Below are positions 8,110 through 17,621 of a stretch of DNA of 64,000 nucleotides, in pieces. The notes under the pieces were generated by a model. The model was given only the letters and a program-made list of their open reading frames with translations. It did no database searches and was not told where the DNA came from. The position numbers and the translations under genes are program-made. The stretch is from JAKVCB01 sp965243695 (lineage in GTDB: Bacteria; Planctomycetota; Planctomycetia; Pirellulales; Lacipirellulaceae). Location: the NCBI GenBank assembly GCA_965243695.1, contig CBDEWC010000014.1:744001-808000 (forward strand), in the 5' to 3' direction. The number at the start of each line of letters is the position of its first letter. The stretch's first letter is position 1.

Positions 8110-8679
8110 ATGAAAAGATTTACACTTGCTATCGCTGTTGTGTTCGTGGTTGCTGTGTCCGCTAACGCCGCCGTGGTCGTCACTAGTACGAGTGCACCAA
8201 CGGCTGAACTGGCTGGTTATACGACCCATACGGTCACGGCTACCTCTGACAGTTCAGCGGTCAACGGTATTGACGGAAGCTTCACTGGAGCATTGAACCA
8301 TTCGAAGGCCTTTGGTGTACTGGATACCCCATGGCAAAACAGTGGCGCCGCAGATGTCAACATTTACAATCAGGCGCACGATTCCTACTGGGCTTTCAAT
8401 GACTCGGATGTTCTGCCGATCGCTGCAGAGATGAGCGAAAGTGCTTCGGCGCTTAACGGTGTATTCACGAACATCGCAACTCACACCGGCAACGCCCTTT
8501 CAGTTGTGATTGCTCAGATTGTGTTGGCGACCGGTACAGAGGCAAACTACACCCTCGCCTTTGATGCTGGCGGAACCCAGAACGTTAGTGGTGTGATCAC
8601 TGAGATTCCTGAGCCTGCCGCTTTGGCCCTGATGAGCATGGCGCTGGTTGGCCTCGGATTCTTCCGTCGCAGCAAGTAG
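8110..8679 (+). CDS. PEP-CTERM sorting domain protein
   Basis: A 189-residue secreted protein of unknown function. It begins with a clean signal peptide (KRFTLAIAVVFVVAVSANA) after an AAAGGAAAG ribosome site. The body is small and Ala/Thr/Ser rich with no recognised domain; there is no dockerin repeat, unlike the preceding gene. The tail reads EIPEPAALALMSMALVGLG then FFRRSK, a standard PEP-CTERM signal for exosortase processing at the cell surface. A strong terminator follows 45 bases after the stop. Confidence 0.82.
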   Translation: MKRFTLAIAVVFVVAVSANAAVVVTSTSAPTAELAGYTTHTVTATSDSSAVNGIDGSFTGALNHSKAFGVLDTPWQNSGAADVNIYNQAHDSYWAFNDSDVLPIAAEMSESASALNGVFTNIATHTGNALSVVIAQIVLATGTEANYTLAFDAGGTQNVSGVITEIPEPAALALMSMALVGLGFFRRSK

Positions 8680-8723
8680 TAAATAGTTAGCATGATTCAA
8701 CCCTGGTTGAACATTTGAAACGT

Positions 8724-8758
8724 AAAAAAGACCCCTGGTTTTCCGGGGGTCTTTTTTT
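8724..8758. terminator. Bidirectional terminator after the PEP-CTERM gene
   Basis: The GACCCC(C/T)GG and CCGGGGGTC arms enclose a TTTT loop, with A6 on the left and T7 on the right. It ends the rightward PEP-CTERM transcript and could also stop leftward transcription. Confidence 0.9.
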
Positions 8759-9013
8759 ATTTCTGGTCTCCCAATGGCGCTATGGGTCTGATTGGCTGGT
8801 GAAACTGGCGAAGCAACTGTCAGGGCCATTTTTCAGGGGACTTATCGGTTTGCCCCTTGCGAGACTTTCGGAACTGGATCACACTCAGGGATTCGACTCG
8901 CCAAGATCCAATAGTGCTGTCACGAGGTTCTGGTTGGCTAAAGCGGTCTTGGGGGGGCGAGGCACGTTGGCCCTGTCTTACAAGCGGATTCTTCTGTAGC
9001 TGGGGATTTTTCT
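8759..9013. other. Spacer upstream of guaB
   Basis: Together with the terminator this makes a 334-base gap. It contains no recognisable gene, repeat or purine-type riboswitch; the guaB promoter should lie here but no clear -35/-10 pair was seen. Confidence 0.4.
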
Positions 9014-10501
9014 ATGCCCGACAAGTTTTCCACCACCGGCTTGACCTACGATGACGTACTCATTCGTCCTCAGCATAGCGATGTGATTCCTGCGGATGTT
9101 GATGTGCGGAGTTTCCTCACGAAGCGAATCCCTGTGAATCTTCCGGTGTTAAGTTCGCCGATGGATACCGTGACCGAAGGGCGGATGGCGATTGCACTGG
9201 CCCAGGAAGGTGGCTTGGGTGTGATTCACAAGAATTTGTCGATCGAGTCGCAAACCAAGGAAGTCGACAAGGTCAAGCGAAGTGCCAATGGGATCATTGT
9301 GGATCCGCTGACCCTCCCACCCACCGCTAGCGTTGCTACTGCGCGAGAGACGATGGAGCAGCACAAAGTTTCAGGGCTACCGATCACGGAAAATAGTCGG
9401 CTGGTAGGCATTCTTACCCGACGCGATCTCCGCTTTTTAGAGCGTACGAACATCCCGATTGCCGAAGTTATGACCAAGGATAATCTGGTCACGGTTACCG
9501 GTGCTGTCACGCTTGCGGAAGCCGAAAAGATTTTGATGGCAAAAAAGGTCGAGAAGCTATTGCTGGTTGACGAAGATTACAGACTGACGGGCCTGATTAC
9601 GATTAAGGATATAGACATGATGCGGCGGTTTCCGCTGGCTGCAAAGGATCGGCAAGGTCGTTTGCGGGTTGGCGCTGCCGTGGGTGTGTTTGATTACGAG
9701 CGGGCTGAGAGCCTGATCGAAAAAGATGTTGATTTCCTGGTCGTTGACAGTGCCCACGGCCATTCGTTCAATGTGATCGAGACCGTCAAGAGAATTAAAG
9801 AACGGTGGGATATTGATGTCGTGGCCGGGAACGTAGCGACCCGGGAGGGTGCCAGCGACTTGATTGCTGCGGGGGCCGATACGGTCAAGGTCGGTATCGG
9901 TCCCGGATCGATCTGTACGACACGGGTGATTTCAGGCATTGGTGTACCACAAGTAACAGCCATCCATGAAGTGGCACAGGCGGTCGAAGGCACGCATGTA
10001 AAAATCATTGCCGACGGCGGCATCCGGTATTCAGGAGATATTACCAAGGCCCTTGCAGCAGGTGCGCATGGAGTCATGATCGGAGGCCTGTTTGCCGGGC
10101 TTGATGAGAGTCCGGGTGACCGGGTCCTGTTCCAGGGTCGGACTTATAAAGTGTATCGCGGAATGGGTTCGCTGGGTGCTATGGTGCACGGCTCGAGCGA
10201 ACGTTATCGCCAGGGTGGCCAGGAAACAGGGACAGGAAAAACAGCCAGTGGAAAATTTGTTCCAGAGGGTGTGGAAGGTCGCGTGCCGTACAAGGGATCG
10301 CTCAGCGCGTTTTTGTACCAGCTTGTGGGAGGGTTGCGAGCTGGGATGGGGTATTGCGGCACCCGAACGATTGACCAGTTGCGAACGGATTCGCAGTTTA
10401 TCCAGGTATCACCAGCTAGTGTCCGGGAGAGTCATCCCCATGACATCGTCATTACGCAGGAATCACCAAATTACACCGTGGAACATTCAACGGGTGAATA
10501 G
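9014..10501 (+). CDS. guaB: Inosine-5'-monophosphate dehydrogenase
   Basis: A 495-residue enzyme of normal length that oxidises IMP to XMP with NAD+, the committed step of GMP synthesis in the cytoplasm. The TIM barrel starts with TTGLTYDDVLIRPQ. Two CBS domains sit at about residues 95-205 (VSGLPITENSRLVGILTRRD, EKLLLVDEDYRLTGLITIKD). The catalytic loop GIGPGSICTTR carries the active-site Cys, GGIRYSGDI binds the phosphate, and EGVEGRVPYKG is the mobile flap with its Arg. The protein is complete. A terminator upstream isolates it from the PEP-CTERM genes. Its stop codon overlaps the next gene by eight bases, suggesting translational coupling. Confidence 0.97.
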   Translation: MPDKFSTTGLTYDDVLIRPQHSDVIPADVDVRSFLTKRIPVNLPVLSSPMDTVTEGRMAIALAQEGGLGVIHKNLSIESQTKEVDKVKRSANGIIVDPLTLPPTASVATARETMEQHKVSGLPITENSRLVGILTRRDLRFLERTNIPIAEVMTKDNLVTVTGAVTLAEAEKILMAKKVEKLLLVDEDYRLTGLITIKDIDMMRRFPLAAKDRQGRLRVGAAVGVFDYERAESLIEKDVDFLVVDSAHGHSFNVIETVKRIKERWDIDVVAGNVATREGASDLIAAGADTVKVGIGPGSICTTRVISGIGVPQVTAIHEVAQAVEGTHVKIIADGGIRYSGDITKALAAGAHGVMIGGLFAGLDESPGDRVLFQGRTYKVYRGMGSLGAMVHGSSERYRQGGQETGTGKTASGKFVPEGVEGRVPYKGSLSAFLYQLVGGLRAGMGYCGTRTIDQLRTDSQFIQVSPASVRESHPHDIVITQESPNYTVEHSTGE

Positions 10502-11717
10502 CACTCGGGCGGCTTCCCCGAATCTTTTGACGCTGCTAGTGACGTTGTCCGGCTTTGTTTTAGCCTTTACCGGCCAAGTGATCGCTGCGGAGGAACTTGG
10601 CTGGCCACATGAAAAGCTCACAGATCCTGCGGTAGAGCTTTTCACTCGTCAGGCGGATCAACCACAACGTGTGAGGTCGATACCCGCAGCGATTCAGCCG
10701 GTGGAAGGTGACATAGCACCTCTCGCGAAACCACCGTTGGTTCAACCCCTCGCGGTACGGTTTGAGGAGCCAAGGCAAGCAGATAGCAGGGATCGGAAGA
10801 CTGGCCAGGTACGACTTAAAACTATTGTGGTCCACCGCCAGCCTCAAAAAGAGGCCTTCCGCTTGGCAAATCTCTCCGAATCGCCTGTCGAACAAGGGCC
10901 TGAGGCGACCCAACCAGAAGATCTGCAAGATCTTGATATCGGCGATTTAATGATCAGCAGCCTGGATGGCGAAGGTTTAAGTCTGCCTGAGTTCGATACA
11001 ACGGAATTGAAAAAACTCGATCAACTTGACGATGTGGATGTACTAAAGCAGCTTGAGGATTCGTTTGATGTGGGCGATGCCCCCAAGCAGTCGTCATCAG
11101 AGAATCCCGATCTGCCAATACCACCACCAGATGAATCGGGGCCGCTGCTGCCATTTGACGTACCCAAAACTGAAGGGTCCGATTCGCCGCTGCAGACCTC
11201 TCGAAGTGATTTTGGTTCATTATCGCGCTCAGAAGAGCTGCAGGCCAACCAGGAGCTTTGCGCCGAGGAACTCAAAAACTTCAAAGCCAGCACCTTGGCC
11301 GACGTAGACCTTAATATTTCGATCCTGGGAACCGAGGGTGAAGATTTCCCCTTTGAATGTTCTATCGATGATGGCCAGAAGGTGCAGCCGCGCTGTTGGC
11401 CCCGAGTGACGTACCGTTGGACAGCTTCCAAGCTGTACCACAAGCCGCTTTATTTTGAAGAAGTCGATTTGGAACGGTATGGGCACAGCTGGGGGCCCTG
11501 TTTGCAGCCGCTTGTATCGGGTGCCCATTTCTTTACCCGTTTGCCAGTGTTGCCTTACTGCATGGGGTATACGCCACCTTGCGAATGCCAGTACGCGTTA
11601 GGGTATTACCGGCCTGGCAATTGCGCTCCTTATCTTATTCCAGCGGTTCCTGTGAGTACCCGGGCCGCGTTTTCGCAGGCAGGTGCGGCAGTAGGTACTG
11701 CGTTTATTATTCCGTAG
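10494..11717 (+). CDS. Exported planctomycete conserved hypothetical protein, overlapping guaB
   Basis: A 407-residue protein of unknown function. I chose the GTG at 10494, which overlaps the guaB stop codon, because a signal peptide follows closely (NLLTLLVTLSGFVLAFTGQV). An ATG at 10440 in the same frame is possible but would put 18 extra residues before the signal. Residues about 140-255 are acidic and Pro/Ser-rich. The last 130 residues are a compact Cys/Tyr/Trp-rich domain (PRCWPRVTYRWTASKLYHKP, CECQYALGYYRPGNCAPYLIP) that I recall as a conserved block in planctomycete exported proteins with no assigned role. The coupling to guaB need not mean a purine function. Confidence 0.72.
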   Translation: MNSTRAASPNLLTLLVTLSGFVLAFTGQVIAAEELGWPHEKLTDPAVELFTRQADQPQRVRSIPAAIQPVEGDIAPLAKPPLVQPLAVRFEEPRQADSRDRKTGQVRLKTIVVHRQPQKEAFRLANLSESPVEQGPEATQPEDLQDLDIGDLMISSLDGEGLSLPEFDTTELKKLDQLDDVDVLKQLEDSFDVGDAPKQSSSENPDLPIPPPDESGPLLPFDVPKTEGSDSPLQTSRSDFGSLSRSEELQANQELCAEELKNFKASTLADVDLNISILGTEGEDFPFECSIDDGQKVQPRCWPRVTYRWTASKLYHKPLYFEEVDLERYGHSWGPCLQPLVSGAHFFTRLPVLPYCMGYTPPCECQYALGYYRPGNCAPYLIPAVPVSTRAAFSQAGAAVGTAFIIP

Positions 11718-12323
11718 ACAACCGCAAAAGCAGGGTCCAAATCGACTTGAAACGGCTGCCGCCGTGCCTTGACGCGATCCCACTACGGGCCCCGGCGGCC
11801 TTGTTGTTTGCAGTCTGTTGGAGAGTAGGGCAGGCTTTTGCGTTGGTGGTAGTGCTAGCGGTTTTTTCGTGGTCAATTGGCGGCTGGTCGCCGGCGATTT
11901 CTTAGTGGACCCATTTCCTTGGCGGCCTTTGGCCGGTCCCGGTTGATGAAGCTCTGGGAGTGAAAATTGGGTGTCTGGCCTGGGCATGGTAGAAAGGTCG
12001 TGCCAGCCCCTGGTGGTGGGGAGGGAGCGGTCCTGAGAGCCCTGGAGAGGGTTATTTAAGGCCATTGCCGCCGGTCCTGCGCGGGTCATTTGCCAGATTT
12101 CTGGCCCTCTGCCACCCGCTCCAGGACCTTCGGAGTCACTGAAAGTGCACTCAGTGCTAGCATCCTTCTAGAGAACTTTCGACGTAAATTCGTCCCACAG
12201 CACAAGATTGGCGCTTCGAGACTGGTCAATATTCCATACACTCCCTGCCCCTGGTTTATCCGGGTGGCTCGTGCCGTTTACCAGCACGGGTTCCCTACCC
12301 TCGCCAACTTCGAGTCACTTCGC
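11718..12323. other. 606-base spacer upstream of the fusion gene
   Basis: No convincing coding sequence, RNA gene or terminator was seen. A small palindrome GCACTCAGTGC at 12147-12157 and nearby CACTG/AGTGC repeats could be an operator. The open frame of the fusion gene extends back to 12090, but that extension does not resemble the start of the dehydrogenase family. Confidence 0.4.
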
Positions 12324-15300
12324 ATGGACTTTTTGGATCTTTACCGGGTGATGGTCACCGCACGAGAAATCGACCGCTTGGAAGGGGAGCTTGTGCGCCG
12401 TGGCGAAGCGTCGTTCCACGTATCGGGAGCTGGGCACGAGGGTGCGGCAATCATGGCGGGAATGCTCACGCCCGACGACTGGTTGCACTGTCACTACCGT
12501 GACAAGGCATTGATGTTGGCCCGAGGAGTAAAGCCAAAAGTTTTTTTTGACGCGCTCTACTACACGGACAGTTCGGTTTCTCGTGGCCGGCAACTGAATG
12601 CCTTCGTATTTGATGACGACCTGCACATACTGAGCCTTGCAGGGCCCGTGGGGAATAATGCACTCCATGCTGTTGGGATTGCAGCTGAAATCAAGCACCA
12701 GGTTGGGGGACCCATATCCTTTTGTTCGGTTGGCGACGGTACAACCCAGCAGGGTGAATTCCTGGAGGCGTGTGCCGAGGCAGCTCGCGAAAAACTACCC
12801 GTGCTTTTCTTTGTGGAAGACAACCAGTGGGCAATTTCGACCGACACGAAAAAGAAAACGTTTTATTCACTGCCGAACGGAATGCCAGCCCATTTGTTTG
12901 GCATCCCAATTCACCATATCAATGGGCGCGACGTTCTCAACGACACACTCGAATTGGCAGCGATTGTGACATCTATTCGCCAGGAGCGCGAGCCGGTGGT
13001 GGTCGTTTTCAACGTGGAACGGCTTACAAGTCACACCAATGCCGATGACCAGACGAGCTACCGAAACGCGGCTGATCTCGAGGCGGCCACGAGACTGGGG
13101 GACCCGATCGAACATCTCGAACGGCACCTGATTGGCAGTGGCTGGGCTATTTCAGAATTGCAGCAGGTTCGTGAGCAAGTAGAGCGGGATGTAGCAGCGG
13201 CAGAAGCTGCAGCGGTGCAAGTTTCCGATCCCGAGACAACCCACACTGCAAAACGGGAACTTCCTGATTTGCTGACAGATCCATCCAGTGAACATCCCGG
13301 TTGTGGAGAAGGTCCACAATTGACGATGCGGGATGCAATCCGAGAAGTACTCAAGAATCATCTTGAGAATGACCCGCGGGTGACTTTGTTTGGCCAGGAT
13401 ATTGAAGATCCCAAGGGCGACGTGTTTGGTGTGACCAAAGGGTTGAGTACTGAGTTTGGTGAACGTGTGAAGAATGCTCCCCTGGCGGAAGCAACAATTG
13501 TCGGAAAATCGGTGGGTCGCTCTCTGTTGGGCGGCCGACCCGTTGCTTTTTTACAGTTTGCTGATTTCTTTCCACTTGCGTTTAACCAGATCTTTTGTGA
13601 GCTCGGCAATATGCGGTGGCGAACTGCCGGCCAATCGGATTGCCCCGTGATTATCATGGCGGCTTGTGGTGCCTATCGCCCAGGATTGGGACCATTCCAC
13701 TCGGAGACCTTCGAGTCGACTGCAGTTCATACGCCAGGGATCGACGTCTTCATGCCATCCACGGCAAAAGATGCTGCGGGGATGCTTAACGCTGCATTTC
13801 AATCGAAACGGCCTACACTCTTTCTGTATCCTAAAAGTATCCTGAACGATCCTGAGAATACCACTAGCGATGATGTTGATCGACAATTTGTGCCGATTGG
13901 ACCAGCAAGGATCGTGCGTCGTGGCCGGAATATTACCCTGGTTGCCTGGGGGAACACCGTGCGGATTTGTGAAAAGGTTGCCGAGACGCTCGATTCGGTT
14001 GGTATTGATGCCGAGATTCTGGATCTCCGCTCGCTTTCACCGTGGGACAAAGAAGCGGTCATTGCCTCGGTTGAGAGAACGGCTCACCTGGTGGTGGTCC
14101 ATGAAGATAACCTTACATGTGGTCTGGGAGCGGAGATTTTGGCCACCGTCTCAGAGAACACGCGTGTGCCGGTTGTTATGCGGCGGGTAACGCGCTCTGA
14201 TACGTTCGTGCCGTGCAATTTTCCCAGTCAAATGGAAGTGTTACCGTCCTTCGAAAAGGTCCTTGCCGCTGCCGCCGATTTGCTGGACTTGGATCTTTCC
14301 TGGACCCAACCGAAGGCTGTCGAGGAGGGAGTCGCCTACATCGAGGCGGTCGGTTCAGGACCCGCCGACGAAACAGTGGTGGTTACCGAATTGCATGTCG
14401 CGGTCGGTGACACCATTGAGCGAGGTGATGTGGTCGCTTCGCTCGAGGCAACCAAGAGTGTGTTTGACCTTACCGCAGCAGTTGCTGGTACCGTCGAAAC
14501 GATCCTTGCTCAGCAAGGTGATACGATTCTCGTTGGTCAGCCACTCTTCAAACTGGAAGCAGGAGATTCGACAGGGTCCATAAGACGCGTTATCCATAAA
14601 GACCCGGGTATCCCCACCCTGGTTCCTCGTCAGGCTTCGAGCCTGAAAGTTACCAGTCCCAGTGATCCAGCGAAAACGTATGAGGTTGGGCTGGTCGGCG
14701 TCAATACGGTCAGTGGCAGTCAGGCTGTGAGCAACGCAAAACTAGTCAGTGAAAATGGCATGACCAATGACCAGGTCATCAATCGTACCGGTATTTCCAG
14801 CCGTCAATGGGTTGCCGAAGGTGAAGATGCGGTCAGCATGGCGGTAAACGCCTGCCAGGGCCTCTTGGATCAACATGCGCTGGCTGTGACCGATATCAAT
14901 TTGCTGATATGTACCACAACCACGCCAAACACGGTGACTCCGTCGATGGCTTGCCAGATTTTGAGCGGCATGACCGACGGTAACGAGGAGTCACTCGTCC
15001 AGTCTTATGATATCAATGCGGCTTGTTCCGGCTACCTTTACGCGTTGCAAGCTGGACATGATTACTTGCAAAGTCGCCCTGAAGCTCGCGTATTAGTGGT
15101 TACCGCGGAGGCTCTCTCACCGCTGTTGGATACGAGCGACGAGGATACGGTATTTCTGTTTGGAGACGCTTCTTCAGCCACGTTGCTGGTAGGTGAAGCA
15201 CACGCTGATCAAGCGATTGCGCGGCTTTACCAACCCGATTTGAGTGCGAAAAGCGACGTTTCCGAGAGTCTTCGGGTACCATTTTTGGGCGATGGCTATA

Positions 15301-15683
15301 TCACGATGAAGGGCCGGAAAGTATTCACAGAGGCAGTGCGGGCAATGCTCTCAAGTCTCAATCGGGTTTGTCACCATCATGGCATGAGTGTGGGTGATTT
15401 AGACTTGATTGTGCCCCATCAGGCAAATGATCGAATCACCGAGGCCATCCGCCGACGTATAGGCATTAACGTTTACAGCAACATTCGCCACCGTGGGAAT
15501 ACGTCTTCCACCAGCATTCCTCTTTGCCTGGCGGAAGTGTTGCCTAAACTTGCAGATGGTGTACGGGTAGGGCTTTGTGCATTTGGAGGAGGCTTCACTT
15601 TTGGGGCAACTGTCCTGGAGACATTGAAAGCTGGCGCTGCTGTTTCCGATCTGCCGCAAAGCGAAGTTCGCCGCGCTTCTTAA
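12324..15683 (+). CDS. Fused 2-oxoacid dehydrogenase E1 alpha/E1 beta, lipoyl domain and ketoacyl-ACP synthase III
   Basis: An 1119-residue multidomain enzyme. Residues 1-300 are an E1 alpha subunit of the branched-chain type, with a thiamine-diphosphate motif starting GDGTTQQGEF near 137 and its Asn near 167. Residues about 333-655 are E1 beta (LTMRDAIREVL to VLPSFEKVL). Residues about 669-747 are a lipoyl-type domain with Lys near 711 in LEATKSVFDL. Residues about 786-1110 are KAS III with the full triad: Cys901 (NAACSGYL), His1032 (VPHQAN), Asn1059 (HRGNTSS). The normal E2 acyltransferase and peripheral-subunit-binding domains are missing. The implied chemistry is decarboxylation of a 2-oxoacid, transfer to the lipoyl arm, then Claisen condensation or acyl transfer by the KAS III. 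No E3, acyl carrier protein or fab genes lie nearby. The ATG at 12324 fits the family start; upstream sequence in frame looks non-coding. Domain assignment is firm, the product unknown. Confidence 0.9.
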   Translation: MDFLDLYRVMVTAREIDRLEGELVRRGEASFHVSGAGHEGAAIMAGMLTPDDWLHCHYRDKALMLARGVKPKVFFDALYYTDSSVSRGRQLNAFVFDDDLHILSLAGPVGNNALHAVGIAAEIKHQVGGPISFCSVGDGTTQQGEFLEACAEAAREKLPVLFFVEDNQWAISTDTKKKTFYSLPNGMPAHLFGIPIHHINGRDVLNDTLELAAIVTSIRQEREPVVVVFNVERLTSHTNADDQTSYRNAADLEAATRLGDPIEHLERHLIGSGWAISELQQVREQVERDVAAAEAAAVQVSDPETTHTAKRELPDLLTDPSSEHPGCGEGPQLTMRDAIREVLKNHLENDPRVTLFGQDIEDPKGDVFGVTKGLSTEFGERVKNAPLAEATIVGKSVGRSLLGGRPVAFLQFADFFPLAFNQIFCELGNMRWRTAGQSDCPVIIMAACGAYRPGLGPFHSETFESTAVHTPGIDVFMPSTAKDAAGMLNAAFQSKRPTLFLYPKSILNDPENTTSDDVDRQFVPIGPARIVRRGRNITLVAWGNTVRICEKVAETLDSVGIDAEILDLRSLSPWDKEAVIASVERTAHLVVVHEDNLTCGLGAEILATVSENTRVPVVMRRVTRSDTFVPCNFPSQMEVLPSFEKVLAAAADLLDLDLSWTQPKAVEEGVAYIEAVGSGPADETVVVTELHVAVGDTIERGDVVASLEATKSVFDLTAAVAGTVETILAQQGDTILVGQPLFKLEAGDSTGSIRRVIHKDPGIPTLVPRQASSLKVTSPSDPAKTYEVGLVGVNTVSGSQAVSNAKLVSENGMTNDQVINRTGISSRQWVAEGEDAVSMAVNACQGLLDQHALAVTDINLLICTTTTPNTVTPSMACQILSGMTDGNEESLVQSYDINAACSGYLYALQAGHDYLQSRPEARVLVVTAEALSPLLDTSDEDTVFLFGDASSATLLVGEAHADQAIARLYQPDLSAKSDVSESLRVPFLGDGYITMKGRKVFTEAVRAMLSSLNRVCHHHGMSVGDLDLIVPHQANDRITEAIRRRIGINVYSNIRHRGNTSSTSIPLCLAEVLPKLADGVRVGLCAFGGGFTFGATVLETLKAGAAVSDLPQSEVRRAS

Positions 15684-15919
15684 ATCGAGCACTGGCAAGT
15701 GGATGACGGACTTTTTACCTGGTGGAATCTTTGGCATCCAGGCAGAGATTTTCCCATACCGAGATTTTTGCGGCTTCCTCGATCGCCAAACCAACGCACT
15801 CCTACTGACTTCCGGGCCCAGAGTCCCGCCACCAGATCGACCGGTGCTCCGTCGACATGTGTGTTGTTCAGCAACAGCGAGTCGCTAAACGTCGTCTTCT
15901 ATCAAAGCGATATGTTGGA

Positions 15920-17524
15920 CTAGGTGGGGCGGGTCCACATCGTGATCCCGACCAGCGCGAGCAGCAGGACCAGAAGCAGACTGCCCGGTTCTGGTACGAC
16001 AGCGGCACTGCGGGTGCTGCTGGTGCCAAAATTGGCCTTCCACACCAGGTAGTCAAATTGGCCAACGGGGCCTACCGCGCTGGGGTCCCGATTCGGTAAC
16101 GTCGTTGTCCCAAGATGGTCACGCCAGGAAGTGTAGTCGGCTGCATCGACCAGTCGGTCGTTGTTGTAATCGCCAGGCAGGTCAACCACCGTCGACTCAA
16201 GGAGCAGTTGTCCCAAACTAAAGATCAGCTTGAACTTTTCGGCGTCGGGACCCCCCAGGACCATCCCCCGATTGGAAAGGCCGGTGGCTTGTACAATGGG
16301 AAACTGTTCACCGAATTCAGGAGAATAATCATCGGAGAGTGTAACCGCCAAAGTGCCGTTGAGATAAGCATTGTTGGCCACTTGGAGTGTATCAAATTGA
16401 TGGGTAGCGTCACCTCCAATCTCGATTTCCAGCACACTACCCGCGTCCATGGTGAAATCACCGCCGACGGTTAATTGTCCGATGTCGTGACCGGGTGCAA
16501 TCGCTGCGGCATTGGTAATTAGATTTCCATTGACGGTGCCTTCGCCACCCAGCAGGCCGCCGTTGTGCCGCAGCGTACCGGTCCCGGCGGTGAGAGCAGA
16601 GTCGAGATACAAACGTCCCAAACCGGTTTTCGTCACCGTCTGATTGGCAAAGTCGAATCGTCCCTCAAGTGCCAGTTCTGCCCCGGAGACAATGTCGAGG
16701 TTTGTGGTGGCATCGGCAGAGACCGGGCCGCTCCAACTGTGGTTGCCACCGCCAACGCTCAGCCGGGGGGTACCGATGTCGGCATCAAGCGTGAGCGTGT
16801 TGTTTCCGTTAATCTGGTAGGAACTCGGCCCATCGAAGGTGATTTCCCGTACGGTTACCGGTGAATCGATCAGCACGTTGGTCACCGAGGATCCGGCGCC
16901 GGTGAACACTACCGTATTGTCATTGCCGTTGGGAACACCCTCAGGCGACCAACTGTTCGGGTCGTGCCAACGACCGGCCGATGTTGCAGCCCATTGAAAA
17001 TCAGTTGGGGGAGCAGGAATCCCGACCACGGTTGCATCGGCGGTAAAATCAATACTTTCAATATTGGCGGTAATCGTGCCGAAGAAACCGGCGTCAACTG
17101 CAATGGTTCCAAGACTGACATTGGTAATCGAAGCCAGACCATATCCTTGTGAATTGATTTTCAGCTGGACCGTAGCTCCGCTACCCTCCAACGCAAACGT
17201 TTCATCAAGGATCACCGCTGGCAGCCCGGAAGTCGATCCGCTGCCCGTAAAATCATCGCCCAAGTCACCCATCGCATTGTAGGTATTGCTGAGCAATCCC
17301 CACCGCCAACCCACGTCGGCTCGGGTGATTGTGTACGACCAGTTGTAGCTGTCAAAATCAGGATCAACGTTCGTGGGAGAAGTCCAAAAAGCGTCGTTTC
17401 CACTGGTGGAGAGGGACGCCGTCCAGGAGGCAGGATTGATTGCCAGTACGGGTACGCAGGCACTCCAGGTCAAGATGAAAAAAAGAGCCCAACAGAAGGG
17501 GAATCGTTGTTTTTTCTGCTCCAC
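15920..17524 (-). CDS. Autotransporter-like repeat protein with dockerin-like module and PEP-CTERM tail
   Basis: A large secreted protein, 534 residues from the GTG at 17524. That start gives a signal peptide directly (PFCWALFFILTWSACVPVLA); an ATG frame start at 17689 is possible but would overlap the divergent gene at 17622. The middle (about residues 190-440) is a beta-helical passenger-like region (GTGTLRHNGGLLGGEG, GQLTVGGDFTMDAGSVL). A dockerin-like module follows (PGDYNNDRLVDAADYTSW and FDYLVWKANFG), then VVPEPGS, a hydrophobic helix and WTRPT as the sorting tail. It probably acts at the cell surface or in the matrix. The 236 bases between this gene and the preceding convergent gene contain no clear gene. 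Confidence 0.76.
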   Translation of the reverse strand: MEQKKQRFPFCWALFFILTWSACVPVLAINPASWTASLSTSGNDAFWTSPTNVDPDFDSYNWSYTITRADVGWRWGLLSNTYNAMGDLGDDFTGSGSTSGLPAVILDETFALEGSGATVQLKINSQGYGLASITNVSLGTIAVDAGFFGTITANIESIDFTADATVVGIPAPPTDFQWAATSAGRWHDPNSWSPEGVPNGNDNTVVFTGAGSSVTNVLIDSPVTVREITFDGPSSYQINGNNTLTLDADIGTPRLSVGGGNHSWSGPVSADATTNLDIVSGAELALEGRFDFANQTVTKTGLGRLYLDSALTAGTGTLRHNGGLLGGEGTVNGNLITNAAAIAPGHDIGQLTVGGDFTMDAGSVLEIEIGGDATHQFDTLQVANNAYLNGTLAVTLSDDYSPEFGEQFPIVQATGLSNRGMVLGGPDAEKFKLIFSLGQLLLESTVVDLPGDYNNDRLVDAADYTSWRDHLGTTTLPNRDPSAVGPVGQFDYLVWKANFGTSSTRSAAVVPEPGSLLLVLLLALVGITMWTRPT

Positions 17525-17572
17525 AATAATGAGTTCTCTAACATTCCAATCGGTATAATCACCCAGAAAGAT

Positions 17573-17578
17573 TATAAT
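17573..17578 (+). promoter_or_regulatory. Candidate -10 element in a divergent promoter region
   Basis: A TATAAT at 17573-17578 within the palindromic ATTATAAT lies in the 97-base gap between two divergent genes; a second TATAAT is at 17554-17559. Initiation near 17585 would give a leader of about 37 bases for the C45 family gene. No good -35 is visible. Confidence 0.3.
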
Positions 17579-17621
17579 GCGCGCCGCCAAATGACGCCAG
17601 AAAAAAGGAGGAGAATAAGCC

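Noticed and set aside
10092..10493. N-terminal extension of the gene after guaB, reading through the guaB 3' end
   Set aside because: It is the +1 frame of guaB coding sequence; the signal peptide begins only after the GTG at 10494.
12090..12323. 78-residue extension of the dehydrogenase/KAS III fusion
   Set aside because: The extension has no similarity to the E1 alpha start and looks non-coding; the family begins at the ATG at 12324.
15684..15919. Short leftward frames with protein-like stretches between the fusion gene and the PEP-CTERM gene
   Set aside because: The suggestive pieces lie in two frames with stops between them and match no family that I can name; a pseudogene remnant cannot be supported.
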